A stretch of DNA of 64,000 nucleotides from NCBI GenBank assembly GCA_964016985.1, contig OZ024828.1, positions 73,033,264 to 73,097,263 of the forward strand, given 5' to 3'. Source of the DNA: Anodontia alba (lineage: Eukaryota > Mollusca > Bivalvia > Lucinida > Lucinidae). Position 1 is the first letter of the stretch. Each line of letters starts with the position of its first letter. A program made the position numbers and the translations under genes. Shown piece after piece: positions 40,711 through 52,312 of the stretch. The notes under the pieces were generated by a model. It had not been told where the DNA came from and did not search any database. It was given only the letters and a program-made list of their open reading frames with translations.

Positions 40711-40950
40711 CCCCGAGGTTATAAAACTTTTTTTCATGCTCAACTCAGCTGAGCATGAAAGTTTCTCTGCTAATAAATATGAAATTGCCAACAATAGTTG
40801 GCATTTTTATATTCATTAGCAGAGAAATTTTCATGCTCAGCTATGTTTAGCAAGAAAGAATTTGCAATTGTTAGTAATTTGAGATTTACTTGCAGGACAA
40901 ATATCATGCTCAGCTGAGTTGAGTATGAAAAAAGTTTTATAGCCTTGGGA
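40711..40950. mobile_element. CCGAGGTTATAAAAC MITE, copy 2
   Basis: Ends CCCCGAGGTTATAAAACTTT and AAAGTTTTATAGCCTTGGGA, inner GCTCAACTCAGCTGAGCATG, and a TAATAAATATGAAATTGCCA hairpin around AACAATAGTT. The best-preserved copy. Confidence 0.9.
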
Positions 40951-40994
40951 CCTGTTTGCTTGTCTGCTAATCATTCTCTTTCTGATAAATATAT

Positions 40995-41115
40995 TCAACT
41001 GTAAAAGGTAACAATCTGCTCCCCTTGGGGGCAAATTATTTGCTTTTAGAGTTGACCCCTTTTCAAAAAGGAGAAAGAAAATTGAAAGAGAGTTCTCTCT
41101 TGCAAGTGTATCGAT
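40995..41115. mobile_element. TTTGCTCCC-GGGAGCAAA MITE, copy
   Basis: AACAATCTGCTCCCCTTGGG and GCAAATTATTTGCTTTTAGAG form the central hairpin of this family. Confidence 0.55.
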
Positions 41116-41673
41116 TCTTTTCAACCCTTGTCCTGCTGAATCCGGGTATACCCTTCTTTTGAAAACAGTATAGATCCAGATCAGTTGGCTTCCAAAGAAA
41201 TTAAAAAATTAGAAGTGGGTATGGCATCTTTATTTATTCAGCAGGACAAGGGTTAAGGACATAGCTGAGCAAAAATGTGCAGTTTGAGCAATGTATATAC
41301 AATTTGCCATTCAGCCAGCATTTTCAGACATATCTATAGTGAAGTACACACAGCCATTAAAGACTGAATAAACTCTCCCACACTATATATTGGAAGAATC
41401 TTCAATGGGTTCACCATTAAAAGTTTGACAAACAGGCAGGAACAAAATTGTAGGCCACAATTAGTGAAGATCCTGATCAAAATACTCCTAAAATGCAGTT
41501 TGATCAGGACCAATACTATCTGCTATTCCCCGGTCAGCCGGGTATGTTCAGATTCTGGATAAGACGAATAAGGAGTTAAGCTGTCTTAATATTTAGTTAA
41601 CTACGATATCCGTGTTTAGGGCAGGCGCGGTAAAAAGCAAAGTAGGTCCGAATATTCAGGGAAAATACCGCCA

Positions 41674-41953
41674 CATTACGAAAACACGCCTATTCAAATA
41701 TACAGAAAATTTCCCCTCCAAAAAACTGAAAATTTTCAGATAAAAAATTCTGATATTGTTCAAATTTCTGCTCAAAACATAGATTGTGAGTACTCGTTAG
41801 AACCGCCTCGGCGTGGCGGTTCTAACGAGTACCCATAATCCATGATTTTGAACAGAAATAAGAAAAATAATGTATACCCCTGTAAACCCGAGTTTTACTA
41901 TATAAAAGTGGGCTTTTAGGGGGTCAAAATTATATAGGCATGTTTTCGTGATG
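41674..41953 (-). mobile_element. CATYACG MITE, copy 8
   Basis: Ends CATTACGAAAACACGCCTAT and GGCATGTTTTCGTGATG, palindrome complete apart from a few unpaired changes. Confidence 0.95.
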
Positions 41954-41997
41954 ACAAGCAGCATTGTCTAATTCAGAGCCGTAATTAACACAAATTC

Positions 41998-42228
41998 CAG
42001 GGCCCAGTTGTTCAAAGCGTCTTTAGCTTAACGAGTCCGTTAGTGGTCAAAGTGGTAATTGTTCTAGTAAGTACAATATCTAACTCACAGGTATTTTGCT
42101 GAATGTGAGTAGCTTTTGCAAATGCAAAAGCTACTCACATTTTTTCAGCAATATATTAGCGTATGTGCCATATTTAATGATCAAAGTTTTAAACGATACG
42201 TTAACTAACGACTTGGCCCTGGTGTTGT
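41998..42228. mobile_element. GGGCCCA-TTGTTCAAA MITE, copy 1
   Basis: Ends CAGGGCCCAGTTGTTCAAAG and a decayed TTGGCCCTGG. The centre is a hairpin ATGTGAGTAGCTTTTGCAAA / TGCAAAAGCTACTCACAT. A second copy is at 55196-55438. Confidence 0.75.
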
Positions 42229-42584
42229 AGATACCTTTAAAAGTGTTTTCTATATTTCTGTATTATTATAATAATCAGCTATTTGCAAGTAATTCAGTAG
42301 CCACACTATTCACTTGGAACGTCATTATCTTCAAGCTTATTACGTGACGCCATTAAGAAAATGGATTCCTACAATATTGAAAACTGCACACAAAAATAGT
42401 TTGGCGATTTTCTAACTGTGGCCAGGAAATTTTGAAGAAAAAGATATATATATATATATATTTGTTTATAAGTGGTAGATTAAGTGGCAGATTATTGAGA
42501 CACAGATTGCTAATCTGCGAAGGCTGGCCAGAGTCTTTGCTGTCCAAATGAAGATGCTTTTGATCCTTGGTTACCTAAAGAGTG

Positions 42585-42650
42585 CCCAGTGAAGACTGAT
42601 CAGACTGCACGGATGCGCAGGCTAGTCTGAGTCTTCGCTGGGCTCACATG
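42585..42650. mobile_element. TGCGCAGGCTGATC hairpin element, copy
   Basis: GCCCAGTGAAGACTGATCAGAC and CTAGTCTGAGTCTTCGCTGGG flank GCACGGATGCGCAGG. Confidence 0.65.
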
Positions 42651-43029
42651 CAATCTTGTAGGAATCTTGTAAGACTTCCTGTTTGCTCAAATGTAAAATT
42701 ATAAAAGATGATAGCTACATGTACCTCTTAAACCTTACAACGAAGTTCTCGACAAGCCTCAGCATGTCTTATAACAACCTAAGATGTACGTTGAACAAAT
42801 AATTCTATTCGCATACATAGAACGTTCTAAACAGAATGTTCTTAGCTCAACGATTACGTTAATAAACCTATATAAAATTTATACTTGTTTAAGATAAAAC
42901 CATTCTGGATGTCCCTTTAGAGCTATGACACTTTCACCATATTATATTATATTTATTTGTTAAATTAATACCTATTAGTCTTGATGCCATTAACCCATTT
43001 AAGCCTAACGTCCTATAAAAGGGACATAG

Positions 43030-43096
43030 GCAAACAATGTAGACCCAGATCTGACGCCGCAGAACGCGGCGTCTGATCAGGGTCTACACTGTTTGC
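43030..43096. mobile_element. GCAAACAGTG hairpin element, copy 6
   Basis: GCAAACAATGTAGACCCAGA with the centre GACGCCGCAGAACGCGGCGTC. Its flanks (TTTAAGCCTAACGTCC...AAAAGGGACAT and TTAAGTTCAGAAATTCCTAC) match the copy at 12135, which outlines a full element of about 180 bp. A decayed copy lies at 43267-43332. Confidence 0.8.
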
Positions 43097-43521
43097 ATTA
43101 AGTTCAGAAATTCCTACAAAACATGGTAATAATAAAACCGTGTAAAGAGTGTACTCGGCATAAATGGGCTTAACGTTGCCACGTACTTAAAATTAGGAGA
43201 TGAATACATCTACACCCTGCTTAAACATACCGTAATAAACGTAAGTATTGGGGCAGACAGGCCTGAGCAAACAGTGTAGACCGAGATCAGAGCCCGCAGA
43301 ATGCGTTGTCTTATCAGGTCCTACACTTTGTGCCATTCATTCAGCAGTTATCCAGACACATCAATAGGCAGTAAAATGGTCTTGTTCAAATCTTAGAACA
43401 AGAGCGGTAAGAATTTAAGCTGACCCAATATTTAGGGTAAATACTGTAGTGCTGCTATTATTACACTATCCGGTTGTTTGGTACTGTTAGTCTCATACAT
43501 CACACATGAAAATAGAGTTCC

Positions 43522-43815
43522 CATTACGAAAACACGCCTATTCAAATATAGTGAGAATTTTACCACCAAAAAATGATTACTTTCAGATGAAAAATTCTGG
43601 AAGTTTTCATATTTCTGCTCAAAACATAGATTGTGGGTAACATACATTGTGGGTACTCATTAGAATCGCCTCGGCGAGTACCCATAATTTATGTCTGTAC
43701 GCTGGTTGCCATTCCACTAATAAGAAAACAAATGTATACCCCTGTAAACTCCAGTTTTACTGTATAAATGTGGGGTTGAAAGGGGTCAAAACTTTATTGG
43801 CATGTTTTCGTGATG
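43522..43815 (-). mobile_element. CATYACG MITE, copy 9
   Basis: Ends CATTACGAAAACACGCCTAT and GGCATGTTTTCGTGATG. The palindrome is rearranged: GATTGTGGGTAACATACATTGTGGG, and the right arm is mostly lost. Confidence 0.85.
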
Positions 43816-43820
43816 AGGCC

Positions 43821-44126
43821 ACGAGGTTATAAAACTATTCTTATGGTTAACTCAGCTGAGCATAAAATTTGTCATGCTAATAAACCCAGGTCCTGGCGTT
43901 ATAAAACGTTTTTCATGCTCCTCAGCTGAGCATGAAAATTGACTGTTATTTAGACTCACATTACTAACAATTGCAAATTCTATCTTGTTAAACGTAGCTG
44001 AGCATGTAAATTTCTATACTAATAAATATGAAAATGCCAACAATAGTTGGTATTTTCATATTTATTAGCAGAGAAAAGGTCATGCTCAGCTAAGTTGAGC
44101 ATGAAAATTGTTTTATAACCTCGGGG
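43821..44126. mobile_element. CCGAGGTTATAAAAC MITE, copy 3, composite
   Basis: Two left ends occur in a row (ACGAGGTTATAAAACTATTC and GCGTTATAAAACGTTTTTC), followed by one right end TTGTTTTATAACCTCGGGG. One copy seems inserted in, or recombined with, another. Confidence 0.8.
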
Positions 44127-44251
44127 CCTGCGCAAAGCTGTAACGGGAAGGAGCTTGAGGGATGTTGCATTGTCTTCATTTTTTCTCACGAACATACCAA
44201 CTTTTATGTGGAAAAGACTCATATATTATGTGGAAACATGTCACTACATAT

Positions 44252-44613
44252 TACAGTATAACCTCAATGGCTCGAACACGTGTGGCTCGTTTACCGTGGA
44301 TGATTCGAACTCTTTTTTCAGTCCATACAAAATTCTTCCAATAGCACAAGAAAACGGATATTTAGGGATTTTTCTTATTTTATCATGGAACTGTATGCTG
44401 TATGTACTCATTAGAATCGCCTCATCGAGGCGATTCTAATGAGTACACTCAACAAACAATCATTGTGTAGGAAATCGAATAGATTTCCCTAAATTATTGC
44501 TATTTGCTTCCTGAACTGGTGCCATGATTAACCCTCAGTGGCTCGAACTACCCATGTCTCGAACGAATTTCCATTGTCCCAAAGATGTTCGAGCCACTGA
44601 GGTTCGACTTTAT
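44252..44613. mobile_element. TACAGTATAACCTCAATGG MITE, copy 1
   Basis: Starts TACAGTATAACCTCAATGGC with TCGAAC, and ends TCGAGCCACTGAGGTTCGA. Inside are inverted TGGATGATTCGAACTC and CTCGAACTACCCATG motifs. The centre (44403-44446) is a palindrome GTACTCATTAGAATCGCCTC...GAGGCGATTCTAATGAGTAC like that of the CATYACG MITEs. The TACAG start is pogo-like by inference. Confidence 0.8.
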
Positions 44614-44726
44614 ATAGACTAATCATTCTAAAATATATCCCTTTAGAACTGTACAGTTTTTGTACAGTGATATCTGAGATGTTATCACTAACTACGTATA
44701 TAAATGGTTCAGCAAGCCTCTGACTA

Positions 44727-44834
44727 CCCAGCGGGCACAGAACGTTAAAACAACGTCGATTCAACGTTGATTCAACGTCTTGACGTTGAATTAACGTTGA
44801 CTCGACGTTGTTTCAACGTTGTGTGCCTGCTTGG
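44727..44834. mobile_element. CCCAGCGGGCAC MITE, 108 bp, copy 1
   Basis: The ends CCCAGCGGGCACAGAACGTT and its partner CCAAGCAGGCACACAACGTT are inverted, flanked by TA on both sides. The interior is a palindromic series of CAACGTTGA/ACGTCG words. It lies about 660 bp beyond the stop codon of the ApoL-like gene. Copy 2 (47365-47472) has exactly the same length. Confidence 0.85.
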
Positions 44835-44948
44835 TACAGTGCTGTTCGTATAAAAAGAAAATCACTTCAGTTTGTTACAAATGTGGCAAAAACAATTCAA
44901 TGTATTTATCAGCAAGATTGTAAGCAATTCTATTCAATTCTATTATTA

Positions 44949-45494
44949 TTATTGCTGCTGTCATTAATAATGTTTTTTTTTTTTATTTACTTAAGCCTTT
45001 AATGTATTTTTCATTTTTCTCAATTGTCAACATTTATATTCGTATAAGTAACGCTGTTTACATAGGTCTAGATAAGAGTGGGTATCAGCAAACAGTTTTC
45101 TTATTTCTCCACGAAAACATATGTTGTGGGTACTCATTTGAAGCGCCTCGTCATATCAATACTTCTGGATTGAAAATAGCATCTTATCAAGAGTTATGTT
45201 TTCAGCCATAAATAATTTAATTCTTCTTCTCTTTCAAGATTTCGGGAATACACTCAGGACAGATAACGTAATGCTTTCGCCGTTTGCGTAAGTCTTCTAG
45301 GTCACTGTCCTTATATAAACGAATGATTGAAACATTTTGGGTTTGGCTATGAATCACACAACATTATATAGTAAATATGAAAGAAAAATAAATATTTTCT
45401 TTTATGTTTTTAAATGAAGCAATATGTCTTGACTGGGTACGACAACACATTGTGATATTTTCCCTGTGTAGAGTTGGAACCGGTGCTATTAATG
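44949..45494. other. Likely 3' region of the ApoL-like gene
   Basis: On the minus strand an ATTAAA motif near 45216 and an AATAAA motif near 44981 are possible poly(A) signals. At 45100-45155 there is a fragment of the CATYACG MITE core (TTATTTCTCCACGAAAACAT, GTTGTGGGTACTCATTTG). Confidence 0.35.
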
Positions 45495-47335
45495 TCAGCA
45501 TCTGAATGACAGTGCGGCATGGTTTGTAATACCAAGCATGCGAGGAATATGGTCAAAGCTGCAGTTTTTGATAATGTCAAAGAGGTGCTCTTGCACATAG
45601 AAATGCACCATTTGTGTCATAGTAACAGTTCTACTACCGACGTGGCTGGCTGTTGAAAACTCTAGGAGACCAGAGTTTTTCCTTGTCCATAGATCTACCA
45701 TGCCGAGCTCGAGGAATACTTTCATTTGATCTCTGTAGTTGTCATCTGTTAAGGTAGGCTCACAACAATGAAACCAATTGATTATGCCAGGAAGAGTTAT
45801 GTTTAGCACAGAACAAATGTCACTTACATATATCTCAGCGGGTGATGTGTTGCGACCTCTTCTTCCTTGAAACATTGTATTGGACAGGTACTGTGCGACT
45901 GGCTGGCATGGAATAAATTTCATTACAGTTGACAGTGGCGCATTCGAACTGATTTTTTCCGGTACAGTCAGTGTCATAGATGGTACCTCCTCCGCATAGT
46001 TAGTGCCACAAATCAGCCTCTCTCTCGTGGTAGCTTTTTGTTTGATAAACTTTGTAGCTTGTATCAAAAATAATTCTCTGTCTGTCTTCTCGGTGGGCGC
46101 CAGCATATTTACAAGAGAAAACTGTTCGCTCTTATACACTATATTCGCAATGACGCATCTTCCGTTCCAGTTGCTGTCTGCATTTGCTCCATCTTTGAAT
46201 TCATAATTACTTTCTACACGGCCAGAAAAGTCCAGCGGGAAAAGCACACTTACTCCACAGCTTGATTCACTTCCAAAACAGTCTATCGATACACCAAAAA
46301 GTGTCCATAAACCTGATACGTGAGTGAAGTTAGTGTTCTGTAGAAATATTACAGACCCACATTTTAGTTTCCACGCACACCAGATCCACATGGACACTTC
46401 TTTGATAGGCCAGCCGATAGTACTATCGCAATTTATTGTTGTTACTTCGAGCACATCTTCGTCAAGACCATCTCCATAGTCATTGTTCTGTAACTGAAGG
46501 TTGTTGAGAACATCCATTAGATATTTGGCTTTGTTTATCTCCTTCAATATCATGTTCATCAGTGAGTCTAGCATATCATCACATCCTTCTTTTTTTATAA
46601 AATTAATCAGCAGGACTAGATTGGATAGGTCAGTGACTATCGTTCTGATGTGTTTGTCAATTTCCTTGGCCTCTTCTCTCATTTGTTCCGCCTTTTTCTT
46701 AATTGCGATTGCAAGTTTATTTTCGTCTCCCTTATACAAAGCGTTCGCTTCGGTCAAAAATTCTATTATTTGAATCGGAACAGTTGCTGAACTAACGATT
46801 CCCCAACTTTTAGCATAGCGTGCAAGACTCATAACTGACTGGGATGTTAAAAGTCCTGTGAATTTAAACTGTTTTGCTATCTTTGCTATTTCTTGTACTA
46901 TGTCTACCGCCCGATTCTGAGCCGGACCTACTTGTCTAAAGCCATCCATACACATTCCCATTAATTTCTGTACACTCTCCAGATTCTGTTGTCGTATGAC
47001 TTCTAGACCTTGCTGCACTACAGGAACCTGCAATATTGCAAGTGGACCTCCATCTCCCTTTAAAAGATCTTGAATTCCATAGTTGCCTTTGACAGTTGTT
47101 CTTCTGAGTCGATTTGACCTCATTGCAGGGGCTTTTGTACCACTGCACTCTACGCTAGTTTCAATATGATGACTCAGCTGTTGGTAAATCCCCACTTCAA
47201 CTTCACACAGCTGTGCCATAGCATCTTGTACAACTTTACTGTTGCTGGAATCTTTGTCCAACAAATCCTGGGTCTTTTTCAATGCGGCATTCGAGATGTA
47301 ATTGTGAACGAACTGCGTTCCTATCTTTATCCCAG
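45495..47335 (-). CDS. ApoL-like gene, coding exon 3 (long last exon)
   Basis: The acceptor GTATCTTTTCCAG lies just upstream, and the first two bases complete a split Ala codon. It encodes 612 residues without an intron. First comes GIKIGTQFVHNYISNAALKK and a helical region. A charged, coiled-coil-like stretch follows (KKKAEQMREEAKEIDKHIRT) with a hydrophobic LSNLVLLINFI, then an acidic link (YGDGLDEDVLEV). After this comes a domain rich in Trp and Cys (WIWCAWKLKCGSVIFL, CFGSESSCGV), and a final part with WFHCCEPTL. The open frame reaches back to an ATG at 47378, but those first codons come from an inserted MITE and the acceptor, so they are not part of the protein. The C-terminal 300 residues are not recognised. 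Confidence 0.75.
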
Positions 47336-47665
47336 CTGGAAAAGATACCGTACATAAACCAATTCCCATGGGACACATGACGTTTATACAACGTCACATC
47401 AACGTCGATACAACGCCATGACGTTGCATCGACGTAAATGCGACGTTGTCTGAACGTTGCGTGCCCGCTGGGTTGGTTCAAATTAGGTACTTCGGTACGA
47501 GAGCGAATCCCTTTGTAGGTTCCAACACTTTTTAAGGGAGGTAACTTTCGAGACTTCCTGTTTGCTTCTCAGTACACACATACCTTTCTAAAAAGGGGGC
47601 CTACTATAAAAGGAGAGGGTTTGCTCCTACGGGAGCAAATTATTATTATTTATTTTTTATTTATT

Positions 47666-47711
<46 letters not shown>

Positions 47712-50700
47712 AGTAAGAATATGTTTCAAAAGGAAGGAGAACAATTTGTCAGAGTGGCCTCCCCTGAACGTGTATCAAATTCCCTTAGGTTATGTAATAA
47801 GAACCAAAATATTTGAACATCTTTACTCCCTACCATAACTGTCATAAAATTTGCAGTTGATGCATCTAAATTGTGCATGATAAAAATGTAGAAACAGATC
47901 CGACGTGGCTTTCTGTTGCATCTAGTCTTCGTCTACACTGTTTGCGCAGACGTCTTTTTTTTTTTCTTTTTTTTTTTTTTGTTTGTTATAGTAAAGCTGT
48001 TGACCAACACATTGCCTATCATAAGACAGCCATAATTCTTAAGTCTTGAACTCATGAGAATATTTATATGAAAAAATATTTACATATGTATTAAGTTTTA
48101 ACAAAGGTGATATTTACTTTAGAAGTATTACCGTATTAACCCGATGTACTGAAGCAGACAAACCTTAGCAAACAGTGAAGACCAAACAAAATACCCGTTA
48201 AAATCTCTTAAGTTCTACATATTACTGTCCTTTCGATATCTTTTGGAAAGATGTTTCGCTAGGCGTTTCATTCTTAATAAACCTGTTTTGTTCTGACTGA
48301 CCATACCTTAGTAACCGTTAGTCTTTTCTGTTTCTGCGCTTTGGTTTCGAATAATTACTGTTAATTGCTTCCAACGAAAGTTTCTGACCTATGCAATTTC
48401 TACGTTAAACTGGATTTTTAGGGAAAAAATATCAGAAACAAGATATGATTATAACCTACCGGTTATAAAATAAACGTAAAAAGATTGCCTTTGGAAACAA
48501 ACAACACACTACGGATTAGAAAATGGGAGTCTCGGTTTTATAAAGTCTCCCAAACAAACCCCAATACTCAAATGAGCTCCCATGTGGACTCAGTTTCCAT
48601 TTTAATTCGTCATCAGAAGATAAAAGCATTTTAAAAAACCCTTAACGCTTGGCATAATATAGTTTAAGAATTTTACGTCTTAACCCATTTAGTCTAGTGG
48701 GTACGTCTACCTTACGAAGGTCCATTTTGAAATTACAGAGTGTCTGGTATGTTTCGGTGTCCATGAATGCGTTTTATCATATGAAAAAATAATATGGTAT
48801 AGGGTTGGGAATCTGAACAGGAGGCGGTGGGCATATCGCGGAGGATCAACGGTCGATGTCATTGAATGCGTCTTATCATAAGAAAACAACAATTTTTATT
48901 ATTTAGGGGGGATCTGAACAGTCTCTGAGATATGAGGCCTTATGTGAACTGGGATGGGCGTGAGAGGCATACCCCCTTGGGACTCACGGTCGGTGTCACT
49001 GCATGCATCTTATCATTATGAACAACAATATGTATGGTTGAGGGTTGGGGTTCTGACCGGTTTCTGAGATACTAAGCCTTATATTATCTGGAGGGGTGGG
49101 GTATTACTATTATTTGCATACATTGTTGTTTCAACCATAATACTTTAAAAACAGATTGAGAAAATAAATTTTCAACATTTTTCCCATATATATATAGGGA
49201 CTATGCTATAAAAAGGTCAAATGTCATCCTAGGATCATATTTTGAAAAAACTCGGTAGACCTTGAGTTTCCAGTGCTATAAACCAAGATTCAGCCTCAAA
49301 GCTTTCTTGGTTATGGATGAAAAGATTTTTAAGTGTTTTAACATATATGGATTTGGCGGCCATCTTGTTCAACCCCTTTGAACAAATTGTCAATACCACT
49401 TCCATAGAAGGCCCCATGTGAAAACTGGTGAAAACAGGTCAAGTGGTTTCAGAGCAAAAGACGTTTAATGATTACACGATTTATACATGAATAAAGCCCA
49501 GTGGCAAGGATACATAACTTTTGATTGCAACTGAAATGTTTTATTACTTAAATCACGCATTGTTAGTCTCAGCCATTAGTCTTTATTACGGTTTTGAGAA
49601 AATGAATTCTAAACACTTTCCCCAAACAAATGTAAGGGGACGCAAATTTTACCTTGCCGTTATCAGTTCAAAGGTCAACCAACGATCATCATTTGAACAA
49701 AGTTATTAGAGATCTCGAGTCTCCGATACTTTATACCAAGATTCAGTCCCAAGGCTTCCTTGCTTCTGGAGAAGAATATTTTAAGTGTTTTACCATATAC
49801 TGGCACGGCGGCCATCTTAATAAATGGATCGTGACCATTTGTACAATTTGTCATTCTCCCTTTCACAGAAAGCTTCACATAAGTTTGAAGAAACTTGGCA
49901 AAAGGGGTTTCAAAGGAGAAGTCGTTCAAACGTGTGAACGGACGGACGACGGACGGGAAGTGATCACAATAGCTCATCCTGAGCCTTAGGCTCGGGTGAG
50001 CAAGAAACCTGAACTGGTCCCGATAAAATATTTATGACTTTAAACAATCTTAATCATTTTATGCATCTAATATATTTGAGCTGGTGCACAGCATTTCCTA
50101 CAAGATGGCATGTGCGCACAGTGAAGACTCAGATCAGCCTGTATATTCTATGAGTATCCAAGGATCCACAGCGTCTTCAGGTGGAAAACGAATAGTCTGA
50201 TCAACTGGAAAAGCAGGCCCCGAGGTTTTCATGCTCAACTCAGCTGAACATGAAATTTTCTCTGCTAATAAACATGAAAATGCCAACCATAGTTGGCATT
50301 TTCGTATTCATTAGCAGAGAAATTTTCATGCTCAGCAATGTTTAGCAAGAAAGAATTTGCAATTGTTAGTAATTTGAGATTTATTTGAGATTTATTAGCA
50401 GGACAAATTTCATTATCAGCTGAGTTGAGCATGTAAAAAAGTTTTACAACCTTGGGGCCAGGTTGATCTGAGTCTTCGCTGGGCGCACATACACATTTGT
50501 AGGAAATGCTGTGTCCCGGCTCATTTATCTTCCCTTCCATTCGTAATGATATCACAGCTTCAATGGCAATAGGAGGACATAATAAGTGTTTTTATGCATT
50601 TAATATTTATTTATTACTTCAGTCGACCCTCGTTATCTCGACTTCGCTTATCTCGAATAACTGCTTACGTCGAAGTGAAAATCTAGTCCCTGTTTAAACG

Positions 50701-51924
50701 TGGAAATCTAACAACAGGTAACACAATATTGAAGAAAAGAGGAGAAATTGCTCCTATTTCTCCTTTTCAATATATCTCTTACTTCAGGAGTCAAATTACA
50801 TATTCATTTGTGAAATGTGGTTGTTTGATTTATTTTTTCCTCAATTCTGCAAATCTGATATGTCGAGGTACGGATATCTCGAAGTATTTCAGAGAGTCCC
50901 TTGGACTTCGAGATAACGAGAGTCAACTGTATTTATTTAAATTCGCAGACATCGGGGTCTTGTTTGCGGTTTTCTTGTGTTTTTGCTTCATATCGCCATT
51001 GAGCCTCTACTTTGTGTCATCACAATTTTTGTGATTACGATAGGTTTCCCTGTGATGTTACACAGATGAAGTAGAGGACCATTATACACTGAAGATATGT
51101 TTGTATTTTGGAGCTGCATCAGAATTAAGGGTGAGGTATCGGGCGAATACAAGTTAGCACTTCATTTAGAAAACACGCCTATTCAAATGTATTGAAAATT
51201 TCACCACCCAAAAATGAAAGTTTTCAGATAAAAATTCTGATACTTTTTCATATTTCTGCTCAAAACATAGATTGTGGGTGCTCGTTAGAACCGCCTCGCC
51301 GAGGCCGTTCTAACGAGTACCCACAATCTATGTTTTTGAGCAGAAATAAGAAATATAATGTACATCCCTGTAAACCCCCAATTTTACTATATACAAGTGG
51401 GGTTTAAGGGGTCAAAATTATATACGTATGTTTTCGTGATGTTACATTAAAGTTTTTCAGGCGTTAGCAATTTGCGTTTAAGTTTTTCATGTGGGGCATC
51501 CGTGTCCTTTGGACACATTTCTAGTTCTTTTTATCTTTCCTTCTGCCATCATAAACTAATGTAAATCTTTAGTGTTGACCAAATGTTACTAACATTACAT
51601 GTCCACGTCCATTACGAAAGCATGCCTATTCAAATATACTGAAAATTTTACCACCAAAACATGAAAAAATTCAGATAAAAAATTCTGATATTTTTCATAT
51701 TTCTGCTCAAAACGTAGATTGTGGGTACTCGCTAGAACCGCCTCGACGAGGCGGTTCTAGCGAGTACACACAATCTAAGTTTTTGAGCAGAAATAAGAAA
51801 AATAATGTATACCCCTGTAAAACCCAGTTTTACTATATAAAAGTGGGGTTTAAGGGGGTCAAAATTATATAGGCATGTTTTCGTGATGTCTAGTTAATTT
51901 ATGCATCTTGCCGCTTTTACTAAT

Positions 51925-51963
<39 letters not shown>

Positions 51964-52239
51964 TCCTGAGCGCCATCATTAACTCCTAAAATTTAGAGCC
52001 CCAGCGTCAGAAAAACATCCCTTCGGACATGTGTGGCTAGCGAAGATTCAGATCAGCCGCATATTCTCTCAGTCTTATCAGCGTCTTCACTGGGGGCATT
52101 TTGGATATCCGATGATGCATAGTTCCTACGTGCAGACACTGCAGACCCTGATCAGACTGCGCGATGCGCAGACTGATTTGAGTCTTAATTGGGCGCACAT
52201 ATCAGTGCTTATAGCTTTACTTTGCTTTGGATAATACGC

Positions 52240-52312
<73 letters not shown>

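Noticed and set aside
44502..44764. 78-codon minus-strand frame
   Set aside because: It overlaps two MITEs and has no independent support.
45495..47378. Single-exon 627-residue gene starting at 47378, carried by a transposon
   Set aside because: The first codons lie in a MITE edge and intron, a strong acceptor is present at 47336, and upstream exons in the correct phase give a coherent ApoL-like N-terminus.
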